Shown: positions 12,905-20,984 of the stretch, piece by piece | Numbering within the stretch: the first letter of the stretch is position 1 | Layout of the letters: each line of letters opens with the position of its first letter | Source of the DNA: CADCVT01 sp035940955 | GTDB taxonomy: Bacteria; Actinomycetota; Thermoleophilia; Solirubrobacterales; Solirubrobacteraceae | Direction: 5' to 3' | Length of the DNA stretch: 28,392 nucleotides | Assembly (NCBI GenBank): GCA_035940955.1 | Contig: DASZEJ010000148.1 | Location: 1-28,392 of the forward strand | Notes under the pieces: generated by a model | The model's database searches: none | Told to the model about the DNA's origin: nothing | The model's input: only the letters and a program-made list of their open reading frames with translations | Made by a program: the position numbers and the translations under genes

Positions 12905-15778
12905 GTGGCGCCGAACGGACGCAGCCCGACGGACGTGCTCACCGCGCTGGGCCTGGCGGACCAGGCGTCCGCGATCGAGGACGGCACCGCGGAGCTGTTC
13001 ATCTTCACGATGACGGCGCACATGGACTGGGACTGGGTGCTGCCGTTCCCGATCCTCGTCGAGGGCCCCGGCACGTCGAGCGGCTCGGGGGCGCAGACGT
13101 ACTTCGATCAGGGCCACTCGCCGGCCGTGCAGATCCTCAGCGCGGCCGCGTCCCAGCTCGAGCAGGACAGCCGCTACCGCTACATGGTCGTCGAGATGGG
13201 CTTCCTGCGCGCGTTCGCGGACGCCGACCCCGCGTCGTTCGCGCAGCTCGTCGCGGCCGGCGACCGCATCCACCTGTGCGGCGCCGGCGTGACGTCGCCC
13301 GACAGCCTGCTGCCGCACGTGGAGGCGTTCTTCCGCACCTACCTGCTGGGGCGGCTGTGGGCCGAGCAGGCCCTGCCTGACGCGACGATCTCCCAGAGCT
13401 ACCTCCCCGACGACTTCGGCCACGACCCCGAGCTGCCGGCGACGCTCGCGGCCATGGGCATCGAGGGCACGGCGTTCGCCCGCATCCCCGGCCACTGGGG
13501 CCCGGGCCAGGACCCGAAGGCCTCCCCCGGGCTCGACTGCAAGCCCAGCCAGGCGACGACGCTGTTCGACGCCGGCGACGTCGACTTCGTGTGGACCGCG
13601 AGCGACGGCTCCACGGTCCTCGCGCACTGGATGCCCAACTGGTACAGCGGGACGAGCCCGCCCGACGACCCTCAGAGCACGGACGTCCAGACGGTGCTCA
13701 ACCAGTCGGTCGGCGCCGCGTCGGGCTCGCGCACGCTGATCCAGGCGAGCCCCACGCGCTACGCCTACAACGGCCTCGGCAACGACTTCCGCCTGCCGGT
13801 CGACAAGCTCGCCGCGGGGATCGCGGACTGGAACGCCAAGCCGCTGCAGGTCGACGGGCTGGCGCCGGGCGTGACGGCGGTGTACTGCGCGCTGGGCTCG
13901 TTCGACGACTTCGTCACGCTCGCCCTCGCCAGCCAGACCAGCCTGAAGGCGTACGGCACGGGCGCCCCGAACCCGCTGTTCACGACGCCGTACTTCGTCG
14001 GCTCGCAGGCGACCCGCCCCGCGCTGAAGAGCCTGCACCAGCGGGCCGTGCGGGCCCTGCTGGCGGCCGAGACGCTCGTCGCCGCCAACCTCGGGCGGGG
14101 CTGGAGCTGGGCGGAGCTCTCCGCGGTCACCGGCCGGCAGCCGGCCGACCTGCTCGCGGAGGCGTGGGCGCTGGTCGTGCCGAGCACGCACCACGACTAC
14201 ATCACCGGGACGGGGCACCCGGACGTCTACCGCACCGAGCAGCTCCCGCTGCTGCGCGCCGCCGTCGCGCGGGCCGAGTCGCTGGGCGAGGACGCGCTCG
14301 CGGGGATCGCGGCGAGGCTCGCGCCGGGGGACTCCGGCTACTCCGTCGCGGTCTTCAACCCCGCCGGCTTCGAGCGCACGGTGCTCGCCGAGTGCGAGTG
14401 GGGCGCCCTCGGCCAGTGCGACGCGGTCGAGGACCCCGGCGGCACGGTCTGCCCGCTCCAGCCCACGGGCGACGGACGCGTGCTGGTGCGCGCCCCGGAC
14501 GTCCCGGCGCAGGGCTACGCGGTGATGACCGGGAGCTACGACACGCCGCCCCAGCTCACGAACGCGGCGCGCGCCACGTCCGCCGGCCTCACGGTCACCC
14601 TCTCGAACGGGCTGCTCACGGTGGTGCTGACGCCGACCGGCGGATGGGGGATCGCCTCGATCACCGACGTCGCCGGCGACCAGCAGGTCGTCCCCGGCGG
14701 CGACATCGCGAACGCGATCGCGATCTACGACGACGCGGACGGCAACGAGTACGTCCTCGGCTGCGAGAAGGGCCCCGGCTTCGACGACGTGACGCCCACG
14801 CTGACGGCGGGGGCGCTGGAGGTCGTCGAGGACGGGCCGCTGCGCGCGCGGGTGCGCGCGACGTTCACCTGCCAGGACCCCGCGGGCGGCGGCGACGTGC
14901 TCGTCTTCACCCGCGAGTACGCGCTGCACTGCGACGAGCCGATCCTGCGCATGTCGCTGACCGGGCGCGCCCCGTACGGCATGAGCGTCGGCGTGAAGTT
15001 CCCGTTCGGCAGCCCGATCGACACGCTCACGCGCGGGACCCCCGGCCACTGGACCGACCAGACGCCGCAGCTGCTGTGGAGCGGGCTCACGACGCACGCC
15101 TGCCACCACTTCACGGTCGCGTCGTCGTCCGGCACGCCGCTCGCCGGGATGCTCCACCGCGACGTCCACGCGTGGGGCCTGTGGAGCGACGACAAGGGGG
15201 ACGCGGGCGCCGACTGCACCCTCTACGGCCTGCTGCTGCGCAACCCGACCGGCAACTACTTCAGCTGGACGACGCCGGCGGGCGCCTTCCCCGGCGGGAC
15301 CGACCCGGACGTGCACACCTGCGAGTACGCGCTGCTCGCCCCGTCGCAGTGCACGGCGCTGTCGCCCCCGGTCGTGCCGCTCCGCGCCGGCGTCCACTTC
15401 GCGACCCCGCCGCTCGTGGCGCCGGTGTCCCAGTACCTGACCGACGCGACGCCGCCGCCTGCGTCGCTGTCGTTCGCGAGCGCGTCGGCCCCGGCGCTCG
15501 TCACGGCGGTGAAGCTCGGGTCGCGCGACCCGGGCACGCTCGTGGTGCGTCTCCAGCACCCGGACCCCTCGGGCGCCGACGTGACGCTGACCGTCGACGC
15601 GAACACGATCCCCGGCTGGTCGCAGGGCAAGTCCGTCGACGCGAGCCTGCTGACGGCGCTCGAGGAGCCGCTCGGCTCGATCGCCGGCGTCACGGTGGAC
15701 GGGAATGCCGCGACCGTCACCGTTCCCCTGCCGATGGCCCGGGCGTTCGCCACCGTCGGGCTGGCCGTCGCGAGCTGA
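12905..15778 (+). CDS. Glycoside hydrolase family 38 alpha-mannosidase
   Basis: This is a 957-residue retaining alpha-mannosidase-type enzyme. The GH38 zinc site can be followed: H39 and D41 in TAHMDWDW, the nucleophile aspartate in YLPDDFGHDPELP (D169 or D170), and H429/H430 in THHDYITGTGHPD, matching the HHDAITGT motif of known GH38 enzymes. The catalytic barrel and three-helix bundle cover about 30-480. The remainder, from about 540, is the beta-sandwich C-terminal region (for example LSNGLLTVVLTPTGGWGIAS). No signal peptide is seen, so it probably acts in the cytoplasm. The starting MAPNGRSPTDVLTALG is long before the first strand. It stands alone, with its own promoter and a convergent neighbour. 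The natural substrate, perhaps mannosyl glycerate, glycan fragments or a glycoside, is not evident. Confidence 0.88.
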   Translation: MAPNGRSPTDVLTALGLADQASAIEDGTAELFIFTMTAHMDWDWVLPFPILVEGPGTSSGSGAQTYFDQGHSPAVQILSAAASQLEQDSRYRYMVVEMGFLRAFADADPASFAQLVAAGDRIHLCGAGVTSPDSLLPHVEAFFRTYLLGRLWAEQALPDATISQSYLPDDFGHDPELPATLAAMGIEGTAFARIPGHWGPGQDPKASPGLDCKPSQATTLFDAGDVDFVWTASDGSTVLAHWMPNWYSGTSPPDDPQSTDVQTVLNQSVGAASGSRTLIQASPTRYAYNGLGNDFRLPVDKLAAGIADWNAKPLQVDGLAPGVTAVYCALGSFDDFVTLALASQTSLKAYGTGAPNPLFTTPYFVGSQATRPALKSLHQRAVRALLAAETLVAANLGRGWSWAELSAVTGRQPADLLAEAWALVVPSTHHDYITGTGHPDVYRTEQLPLLRAAVARAESLGEDALAGIAARLAPGDSGYSVAVFNPAGFERTVLAECEWGALGQCDAVEDPGGTVCPLQPTGDGRVLVRAPDVPAQGYAVMTGSYDTPPQLTNAARATSAGLTVTLSNGLLTVVLTPTGGWGIASITDVAGDQQVVPGGDIANAIAIYDDADGNEYVLGCEKGPGFDDVTPTLTAGALEVVEDGPLRARVRATFTCQDPAGGGDVLVFTREYALHCDEPILRMSLTGRAPYGMSVGVKFPFGSPIDTLTRGTPGHWTDQTPQLLWSGLTTHACHHFTVASSSGTPLAGMLHRDVHAWGLWSDDKGDAGADCTLYGLLLRNPTGNYFSWTTPAGAFPGGTDPDVHTCEYALLAPSQCTALSPPVVPLRAGVHFATPPLVAPVSQYLTDATPPPASLSFASASAPALVTAVKLGSRDPGTLVVRLQHPDPSGADVTLTVDANTIPGWSQGKSVDASLLTALEEPLGSIAGVTVDGNAATVTVPLPMARAFATVGLAVAS

Positions 15779-15786
15779 GCTGCGTC

Positions 15787-15799
15787 TCGCCGTCGGCGA
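15787..15799 (+). terminator. Short hairpin in the convergent gap after the mannosidase gene
   Basis: TCGCC and GGCGA flank a GTC loop between the convergent stop codons at 15778 and 15817. There is no T-tract, so this is at best a weak or factor-dependent end. It is listed because the gap is otherwise empty. Confidence 0.15.
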
Positions 15800-15816
15800 C
15801 CGGCCCGCTGACCCCG

Positions 15817-16323
15817 CTACTCCGTGACGGCCCAGGCGCTTCTGGTGCGGAAGCACCGCGCGCCGCACGTCCCGGTGCCTCGGTGCACGACGACGGCGGT
15901 GGTGCCGTCGGGCTCCGTGAGCACCGTCGTGGCGTCGAGCAGCCCGTTCGCGATGGTGAGCGGCCCGCGCGACTGCCCGTCGAGGCGCTCGGCCGTCCCG
16001 GCGAACGCGAAGTCGCCGGTCGCCCACACGCCGAACAGGGCGAACCGGACGCTGCCGGCCGCGCCGTGATCGCCCTGGACGACCGCCGGGTCGCCGTCGT
16101 CCTGCACGACCACCGAGAGGTGCTTGCAGCCCGTCCCGCTCGCCGTACCCGTGTCGTACGAGAAGTCGGCGTAGACGCCGCCGAACGGGTCGCCCGAGAG
16201 CTGCCACGTCACGTCGGCCTCGCATCGCGACACCGTCTCGTTGACGATGTCCGCCGCCGCGGGCGCGGCGCCCGCGGCCAGCAGGGCCGCGCACGCGGCC
16301 GCCGCACTGATCGCACTTCGCAT
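15817..16323 (-). CDS. Secreted protein of unknown function
   Basis: This 168-residue precursor has a clear Sec signal peptide at 1-24 (MRSAISAAAACAALLAAG..., probable cut after AAA and before DIVNE). The ATG is preceded by AGGGGGA at proper spacing. The mature part has no membrane helix and reads like a beta-rich domain (VTWQLSGDPFGGVYADFSYD, VRFALFGVWATGDFAFAG). It contains four cysteines, at RCEAD, GCKHL and TCGARC, which may form disulfides. I do not recognise the family. It is the last gene of the minus-strand run that begins with the carbamoyltransferase, but an 89-bp gap with a possible TACGTT -10 (16379-16384) suggests it has its own promoter. Confidence 0.72.
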   Translation of the reverse strand: MRSAISAAAACAALLAAGAAPAAADIVNETVSRCEADVTWQLSGDPFGGVYADFSYDTGTASGTGCKHLSVVVQDDGDPAVVQGDHGAAGSVRFALFGVWATGDFAFAGTAERLDGQSRGPLTIANGLLDATTVLTEPDGTTAVVVHRGTGTCGARCFRTRSAWAVTE

Positions 16324-16411
16324 CGTGAATCCCCCTGCCTCGGCGCCCCGCTGCGGCGCGCTCGTCGACTGTTCGGGAAACGTACCCGCGGTCGCGGCGC
16401 GACGCGCCGGC

Positions 16412-16726
16412 TCAGAAGTCCTCGGGCAGGATCAGGTCGCGCTCGAGGGCGTCGGCGAACTCACCGATGCGCTGCAGCTCGCGCACGTACCTGAGCACCG
16501 CGAGCGACTCGTGCATCTCCTGCGTCGTCGCGTCGAGCTCGCGGTCGAGCGCCTCCAGCGACGCGTCGTCGTGGACGCCGAGGACCGTCCGGTCGCAGTT
16601 CGTGCAGTGCAGCTCGACGACCGCGCGGTCGCCGTCGAGCAGGTCGACGACGCACACCGGGACGACGAACGGCCGCTCGCAGGCGCGGCACAGGTGCAGC
16701 TCCTCTGTCCCTGGCGAATGGCGCAT
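16412..16726 (-). CDS. Small zinc-ribbon-like protein
   Basis: This 104-residue soluble protein has two CxxC pairs, LCRACERP near residue 13 and HCTNCDRT near 42, spaced as in a zinc ribbon. A charged, helix-forming C-terminal half follows (LEALDRELDATTQEMHESLA, ELQRIGEFADALERD). ATG 16726 was chosen; an in-frame GTG at 16744 would add six residues (VRLVFW), and neither has a good Shine-Dalgarno. Function is unknown; zinc ribbons of this size often bind nucleic acid or another protein. It lies 51 bp downstream of the glycosyltransferase gene on the same strand. Base composition at its 5' end is noticeably lower in GC than in neighbouring genes. Confidence 0.68.
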   Translation of the reverse strand: MRHSPGTEELHLCRACERPFVVPVCVVDLLDGDRAVVELHCTNCDRTVLGVHDDASLEALDRELDATTQEMHESLAVLRYVRELQRIGEFADALERDLILPEDF

Positions 16727-16777
16727 CCAGAACACCAAACGCACGAGTACCCCGACCGTTTCGCAGTGAAGAGACGC

Positions 16778-17857
16778 TCAGGACGACCCGGCGCCCATGC
16801 GCTCGCGCAGCCGGCGGGCGACGAGCCGGCGGTGCCGGACCGCGCCGCGCGCGAGGTGGGCGACCGCCGCGGGCGGGACGAGCGCGCTGGTGGCGGCCAT
16901 CGCCGCGACCTCGCGCGGCGTGCGCGGGCCGGGGGCGACGCGGCGCCACGCGAGCTGCGCCGTCGCGCCCGCCCAGCCCGCGGCGAAGAGGGCGGCCGCG
17001 CGGCGCCGGCCCGCGAGCGCGAGGGCGGGCGCGGCGGCGAGCGCCAGCGTCGTCGCCGCGTACCGCGCCTTGAACCGCCAGGACAGCCGCGCCCGCTCGC
17101 CGTGCAGCGCCCACAGCAGGACGTCGTCGGCGTTGCCGCGCTGCATCCTCACGCTCACCAGCCACCCCGCCTCGCCGACGGGGTGCTCGACGCGCCGGGA
17201 CCCGCGCTCGATCGTCCACCCGGCGTCGAGCAGCCGCAGCTCGAGGTCGGTGTCCTCGCGGTACGCGCGCGGGAAGCGCTCGTCGAAGCCGCCGACCGCC
17301 TCCAGCGCGGCGCGCCGGCAGGCGAAGTCCGCGGTGACGAGGCGCGCGGTCGCCAGGCGGGCGACGTTGCGCTCCCAGTCGGTGGCGCGGCGGTCGCGCG
17401 GGAGCGGGACGTCGACGTGCCCCGCCACGCCGCCGGCCCGCGGCCCGGCCGCCGCGACGTCGGCGAGCAGCCGGCCGGCCCAGCCGTCGGGCGGGACGAC
17501 GTCGTCGTCGAGGAACGCGACCCACTCGGCCGACGCCGCCCGCCAGCCGGCGTTGCGCGCCGCCGCCGGCCCGCGCCCCGCGCCGCGCACGACCTCCGCG
17601 TCGAGCGGCGGGGGGTCGGCGTCCGGCCGGTCCCAGACGACGATCACCCGGCCGAGCCGCGAGCGGTCGAGCGCCGCGAGCAGGCGCGCGACCGCGTCGG
17701 CGCGGACGGAGGGGATGACGACGTCGGGCGGCGCCGGCCGCGGCCCGCTCCCGCCGCGCGGAGGGTCCGCCTGGCGGCCGGCGCCCGCCCCGCGCGCGGC
17801 ATCCGGCCCGGTCCCGGCGCCCGCCCCGCGCGCGCCGCCCGCCGCCCTCCCCCTCAC
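16778..17857 (-). CDS. Family 2 glycosyltransferase with C-terminal membrane segments
   Basis: This is a 359-residue GT-A fold transferase. The core starts at PPDVVIPSVRADAVARLLAA (about 43-62), carries the metal/nucleotide-binding DDD (117-119, in WVAFLDDDVVPPDGW), and continues with TADFACRRAALEAVGGFDER and the acceptor-side motif YREDTDLELRLLDAGW (ED). Hydrophobic segments in the last 110 residues suggest membrane attachment. The GTG at 17857 overlaps the carbamoyltransferase stop (GTGA), so the two are coupled and probably modify the same glycan or glycoside. The first 42 residues are a low-complexity Gly/Ala/Arg/Pro stretch made by a 36-bp direct repeat. No ATG exists in this part, so the true start could be further in, but no better candidate is seen. 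Confidence 0.82.
   Translation of the reverse strand: MRGRAAGGARGAGAGTGPDAARGAGAGRQADPPRGGSGPRPAPPDVVIPSVRADAVARLLAALDRSRLGRVIVVWDRPDADPPPLDAEVVRGAGRGPAAARNAGWRAASAEWVAFLDDDVVPPDGWAGRLLADVAAAGPRAGGVAGHVDVPLPRDRRATDWERNVARLATARLVTADFACRRAALEAVGGFDERFPRAYREDTDLELRLLDAGWTIERGSRRVEHPVGEAGWLVSVRMQRGNADDVLLWALHGERARLSWRFKARYAATTLALAAAPALALAGRRRAAALFAAGWAGATAQLAWRRVAPGPRTPREVAAMAATSALVPPAAVAHLARGAVRHRRLVARRLRERMGAGSS
17778..17833. repeat. 36-bp-spaced direct repeat in the glycosyltransferase 5' end
   Basis: The 20-base sequence CCGGCGCCCGCCCCGCGCGC occurs at 17778 and again at 17814, a spacing of 36 bp (12 codons). On the coding strand it gives a duplicated Arg-Gly-Ala-Gly-Ala-Gly stretch in the N-terminal extension. 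In-frame slippage or duplication is the simplest explanation. Confidence 0.75.
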
Positions 17858-19473
17858 CTGCGCACGAGGAACGGCCCGATCGCGAGCGCCGCGAGCGGGG
17901 CGCTGCCCAGCACCTCGAGCGCGTCGCGCGGGTCGTCGACGATCGGCCTGCCCGCGGTGTTGAAGCTCGTGTTGACGAGGACGGGGACGCCTGTGAGGTC
18001 GGCGAAGCGCTGGAGCAGCCGGCCCGCGCGCGGCTCCTCCTCGGGCCGCAGCGTCTGGATCCGCGCGGTGCCGTCGCGGTGCACGACGCCCGCGACCCGG
18101 TCGCGCCACTGCGGCTTCACGCGGTGCGTGAACAGCATGTACGGGCTCGGGATCACGCCCTCGAAGATCTCCGCCGCGCGGTCCTCCAGCACCACCGGCG
18201 CGACCGGCCGGAACGACTCCCGGCCCTTGATCGCGTTCAGCGTCTCCTGCATCTCGGCGGCGCGCGGGTCGGCGAGCAGCGAGCGCCGGCACAGCGCGCG
18301 CGGGCCGTACTCCGAGCGGCCCTGGAACCAGCCGACGACGGTGCCGCCCGCGAGGATCTCGGCGACCGTGCCCTCGAGGTCGCCGGGCTCCTCGTACTCG
18401 GCGCCCGCCCGGTCGAGCCACTCGCGCAGCTCCTCGTCGCTCCACCCGCGGCCCAGCGCGGCCGTGCGCATCGGCCGCACCGCGTCGCCGAGCGCGGCGG
18501 CGACGTGCATCGCCGCGCCCAGCGCGGTCCCGGAGTCGCCCGACGCGGGCTGCACCCACACCTCGTCGAACGGCCCCTCGCCGGCCAGCCGCGCGTTCGC
18601 GACGCAGTTGAGCGCCACGCCGCCGGCCAGCGCGATCCGCCGCTCCCCCGTCCGCGCGTGCAGCCACCGCGCGAGCTCCAGCACGACCTCCTCCAGCCGC
18701 CGCTGCGCCGACGCCGCGAGGTCGAAGTGCACGCCGTCCAGGCGCTCGCCGTCCGCGGGCGGCGCGAGCGAGCCCCAGTCGACCGGCTCGGTCGCGAAGC
18801 CGCCCGAGCCGTCCGCGTACACCCGCCGGCGCATCAGGTCGAGGAAGCGCGGCTCGCCGAACGCGCCCATCGCCATCACCTTGTACTCGTCCGACGAGCG
18901 CCGGAAGCCGAGGTGGCCGGTCAGCTCCTCGTAGAAGAGGCCGAGCGAGTGCGGCAGCGGCTGGCGGTGCAGCACCTCGATGCCGTCGCCGCGCGCGACG
19001 CCGGCGAGGTACGACGTGCGCTCCCCGCGCCCGTCGAGCGTCATGACCGCGCACGAGTCGAACGGCGACGCGAGCGCCGCCGACGCGGCATGCGCGAGGT
19101 GGTGCTCGACGAACCGCACGCGGCCGGGCTCGAGCCCCGGCAGCGCCGTCCGCAGGAACAGCGGCGCGCGCTGGGCGTACAGCGTGCGCAGCGGCTCCCA
19201 GTCGTCGACCGCGACCGAGCCGTTCACCTGCGGCGCCAGCGCCGGGTCGTACGAGTACGCGACCGCGTCGAGGTCACCGACCCCCAGGCCGGCCGAGGCC
19301 AGGCACCAGCGCGCGGCGCGCTCGGGCACCTCCCACGCCGCGAACGGCACGTTCTCGTGCCCGTGCTTGCGGCGGTTGAAGCGCTCCTCCTCCGACGCGG
19401 CGACGACCTCCCCGTCCACCACCAGCGCGGCGGCCGGGTCGTGGAAGACCGCGTTGATCCCCAGGACCTTCAT
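17854..19473 (-). CDS. O-carbamoyltransferase, NodU/CmcH family
   Basis: This 539-residue enzyme transfers a carbamoyl group from carbamoyl phosphate, through an adenylate, to a hydroxyl group, usually on a sugar. The N-terminal Kae1/ASKHA-like domain starts MKVLGINAVFHDPAAALVVD and has the metal-binding HHLAHA (124-129), LDGRGE and VALNCVANARL. The C-terminal domain contains GWFQGRSEYGPRALCRRSLL and VLVNTSFNTAGRPIVD, both typical of the family (NodU, CmcH, NovN, TobZ). ATG 19473 was chosen as the family start; the upstream open frame overlaps the divergent LVIVD gene. It is followed with a 4-nt overlap by a family 2 glycosyltransferase. Carbamoylation of a surface glycan or a glycosylated metabolite is likely, but no other biosynthetic gene is present. 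Confidence 0.9.
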   Translation of the reverse strand: MKVLGINAVFHDPAAALVVDGEVVAASEEERFNRRKHGHENVPFAAWEVPERAARWCLASAGLGVGDLDAVAYSYDPALAPQVNGSVAVDDWEPLRTLYAQRAPLFLRTALPGLEPGRVRFVEHHLAHAASAALASPFDSCAVMTLDGRGERTSYLAGVARGDGIEVLHRQPLPHSLGLFYEELTGHLGFRRSSDEYKVMAMGAFGEPRFLDLMRRRVYADGSGGFATEPVDWGSLAPPADGERLDGVHFDLAASAQRRLEEVVLELARWLHARTGERRIALAGGVALNCVANARLAGEGPFDEVWVQPASGDSGTALGAAMHVAAALGDAVRPMRTAALGRGWSDEELREWLDRAGAEYEEPGDLEGTVAEILAGGTVVGWFQGRSEYGPRALCRRSLLADPRAAEMQETLNAIKGRESFRPVAPVVLEDRAAEIFEGVIPSPYMLFTHRVKPQWRDRVAGVVHRDGTARIQTLRPEEEPRAGRLLQRFADLTGVPVLVNTSFNTAGRPIVDDPRDALEVLGSAPLAALAIGPFLVRR

Positions 19474-19537
19474 CGCTGAACGGGACTCTGCTCGGCTTCG
19501 CCGCCGTCGAAACACACACGGCGACCGCTCCATCGCG

Positions 19538-19543
19538 TAGGGT
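19538..19543 (+). promoter_or_regulatory. -10-like element for the LVIVD protein gene
   Basis: TAGGGT ends 6 nt before the ATG at 19550, and no Shine-Dalgarno precedes that ATG. The transcript probably starts at the start codon. The 76-bp gap is shared with the divergent carbamoyltransferase gene; no obvious -35 is seen. Confidence 0.4.
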
Positions 19544-19549
19544 CGCGCG

Positions 19550-20983
19550 ATGAGACTCGCTCGGATCGCCACCCTCATGGCCGCGCTGCTCGGCGTGCTC
19601 GCCGCCACGGCCGTCGCGCACGAGGCGCACCTCACCTCCACCACGGAGTACGCCGACTCGACCCAGCTGCAGGGGTCGGCGCGCAACATGCGCCTCGTCG
19701 GCCACGCCGACCTCGGCATGCGCGGCTACAACGCGGATGTCTGGGTGCACGAGCAGTACGCCTACGTCGGCAGCTGGGGCTTCGGCGACTGGGCGTCGGG
19801 CGGCGAGGAGCGGTTCTGCCCCGAGCCGGCGAAGTCGGGCATCGCGGTGGTCGACACGCGCGACCCGGCGCGGCCGAGGCAGGTGGCCAAGCTCCAGCAG
19901 CCCGTCGGCACGTCGGTCGAGGACGTCGTCGTCTACACCGCGCGGTACGGGCGCATGGCGGGCCGCGACATCGCGGTCGGCGGCATCCAGGTCTGCGGCG
20001 GCTCGCGCTACGACGCCGGCATCTTCCGCGGCCTGATCGCGTGGGACGTCACGAACCCCGAGCGCCCGGTCGAGCTCGGCCGGCGCGACACCGGGTGCTG
20101 CACGCGCGGCCTGCACGAGCTGGAGGTCCAGCACCGCGCCGACCTGCGCAGGACGTTCGTGTACGCCTCGGTCCCCGCGTCGGAGTACGACGACGCCGCG
20201 TCGCCGAGCGGCCGGCGCGACCAGCAGGGCCGCGGCGACCTGCGGCTCATCGACGTCACCGACCCGCGCGCGCCGGTCGAGACCGGGAACTGGGGCGTGC
20301 GGCGCAACGCCGTGCCGGGGCTGCCGGCGCCGGGCCTCGGCTGCGACCCCGACGCGATCTACGGCCACAGCGCCGAGCCGTCGGCCGACGGCAAGCGCGT
20401 GTTCGTCGCCCACTGGGACAGCGGCTTCATCGAGCTGGACGTGAGCGACCCGGCGCGGCCGGTCTACCGCGCCCGCACCGCCTACGCGGCGAACGCGGAC
20501 GGCGACGGCCACTCGTCGCAGTTCGACGAGGCGCGCAACCTGCTCTTCACCGCCGACGAGGACTTCTGCAAGACGTCCGGCTCGTCGACCGAGAAGGGCT
20601 TCGGCTACCTGCGCGCCTTCCGGCGCACGTCCGCGGGCGGCTGGGCGCAGGCCGGCACGTTCAAGACGCCGAACGCCATCGGCACCGACGACCGCAAGGC
20701 CGGCGACTACACGATCCACAACCCGCTGCTGCACGGCACCGACCTGTACGTCTCGTGGTACACGGACGGCATCCGCGTGCTCGACACGCGCCGGCCGGAC
20801 GCGATCGTCGAGGTGGCGAACTTCGTGCCGCCGGCGGCGAACAACCCGGTCCAGCCGTCGCAGCGCGGCGTGCTGACGAACACGACCCAGGTCTGGGGCG
20901 TCGCCTACGACGAGCAGCGCGACCTCGTCTACGGCAGCGACATGAACTCGGGGCTGTGGATCGTGAAGCGGACCGACCGGTGA
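19550..20983 (+). CDS. Secreted LVIVD-repeat beta-propeller protein
   Basis: This 477-residue protein has a Sec signal peptide at 1-23 (MRLARIATLMAALLGVLAAT, cut near AVA-HEAH). Repeats of the form (G)IAVVDTRDPARPRQV, LIAWDVTNPERPVELG, LRLIDVTDPRAPVETG, FIELDVSDPARPVYRA and IRVLDTRRPDAIVEV each have the D-x-x-(D/R)P-x-x-P turn of LVIVD repeats, which build a propeller blade. Family members are surface or periplasmic proteins of unknown function, possibly ligand- or matrix-binding. A pair of adjacent cysteines (TGCC) and others suggest disulfides. It is convergent with the DUF3037-PdxH gene, with one base between stop codons, so the two transcripts probably run into each other. Confidence 0.88.
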   Translation: MRLARIATLMAALLGVLAATAVAHEAHLTSTTEYADSTQLQGSARNMRLVGHADLGMRGYNADVWVHEQYAYVGSWGFGDWASGGEERFCPEPAKSGIAVVDTRDPARPRQVAKLQQPVGTSVEDVVVYTARYGRMAGRDIAVGGIQVCGGSRYDAGIFRGLIAWDVTNPERPVELGRRDTGCCTRGLHELEVQHRADLRRTFVYASVPASEYDDAASPSGRRDQQGRGDLRLIDVTDPRAPVETGNWGVRRNAVPGLPAPGLGCDPDAIYGHSAEPSADGKRVFVAHWDSGFIELDVSDPARPVYRARTAYAANADGDGHSSQFDEARNLLFTADEDFCKTSGSSTEKGFGYLRAFRRTSAGGWAQAGTFKTPNAIGTDDRKAGDYTIHNPLLHGTDLYVSWYTDGIRVLDTRRPDAIVEVANFVPPAANNPVQPSQRGVLTNTTQVWGVAYDEQRDLVYGSDMNSGLWIVKRTDR

Positions 20984-20984
20984 G

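Noticed and set aside
12440..16294. 1284-codon open frame on the minus strand
   Set aside because: It is antisense to the GH38 gene, whose motifs are clear. The translation is repetitive Arg/Gly/Val/Ala without recognisable motifs.
16379..16403. TACGTT on the minus strand with palindrome GTCGCG-G-CGCGAC at 16391-16403
   Set aside because: The palindrome is made only of common GC-rich words and no -35 is visible, so chance is likely. The -10 is mentioned only in the gene entry.
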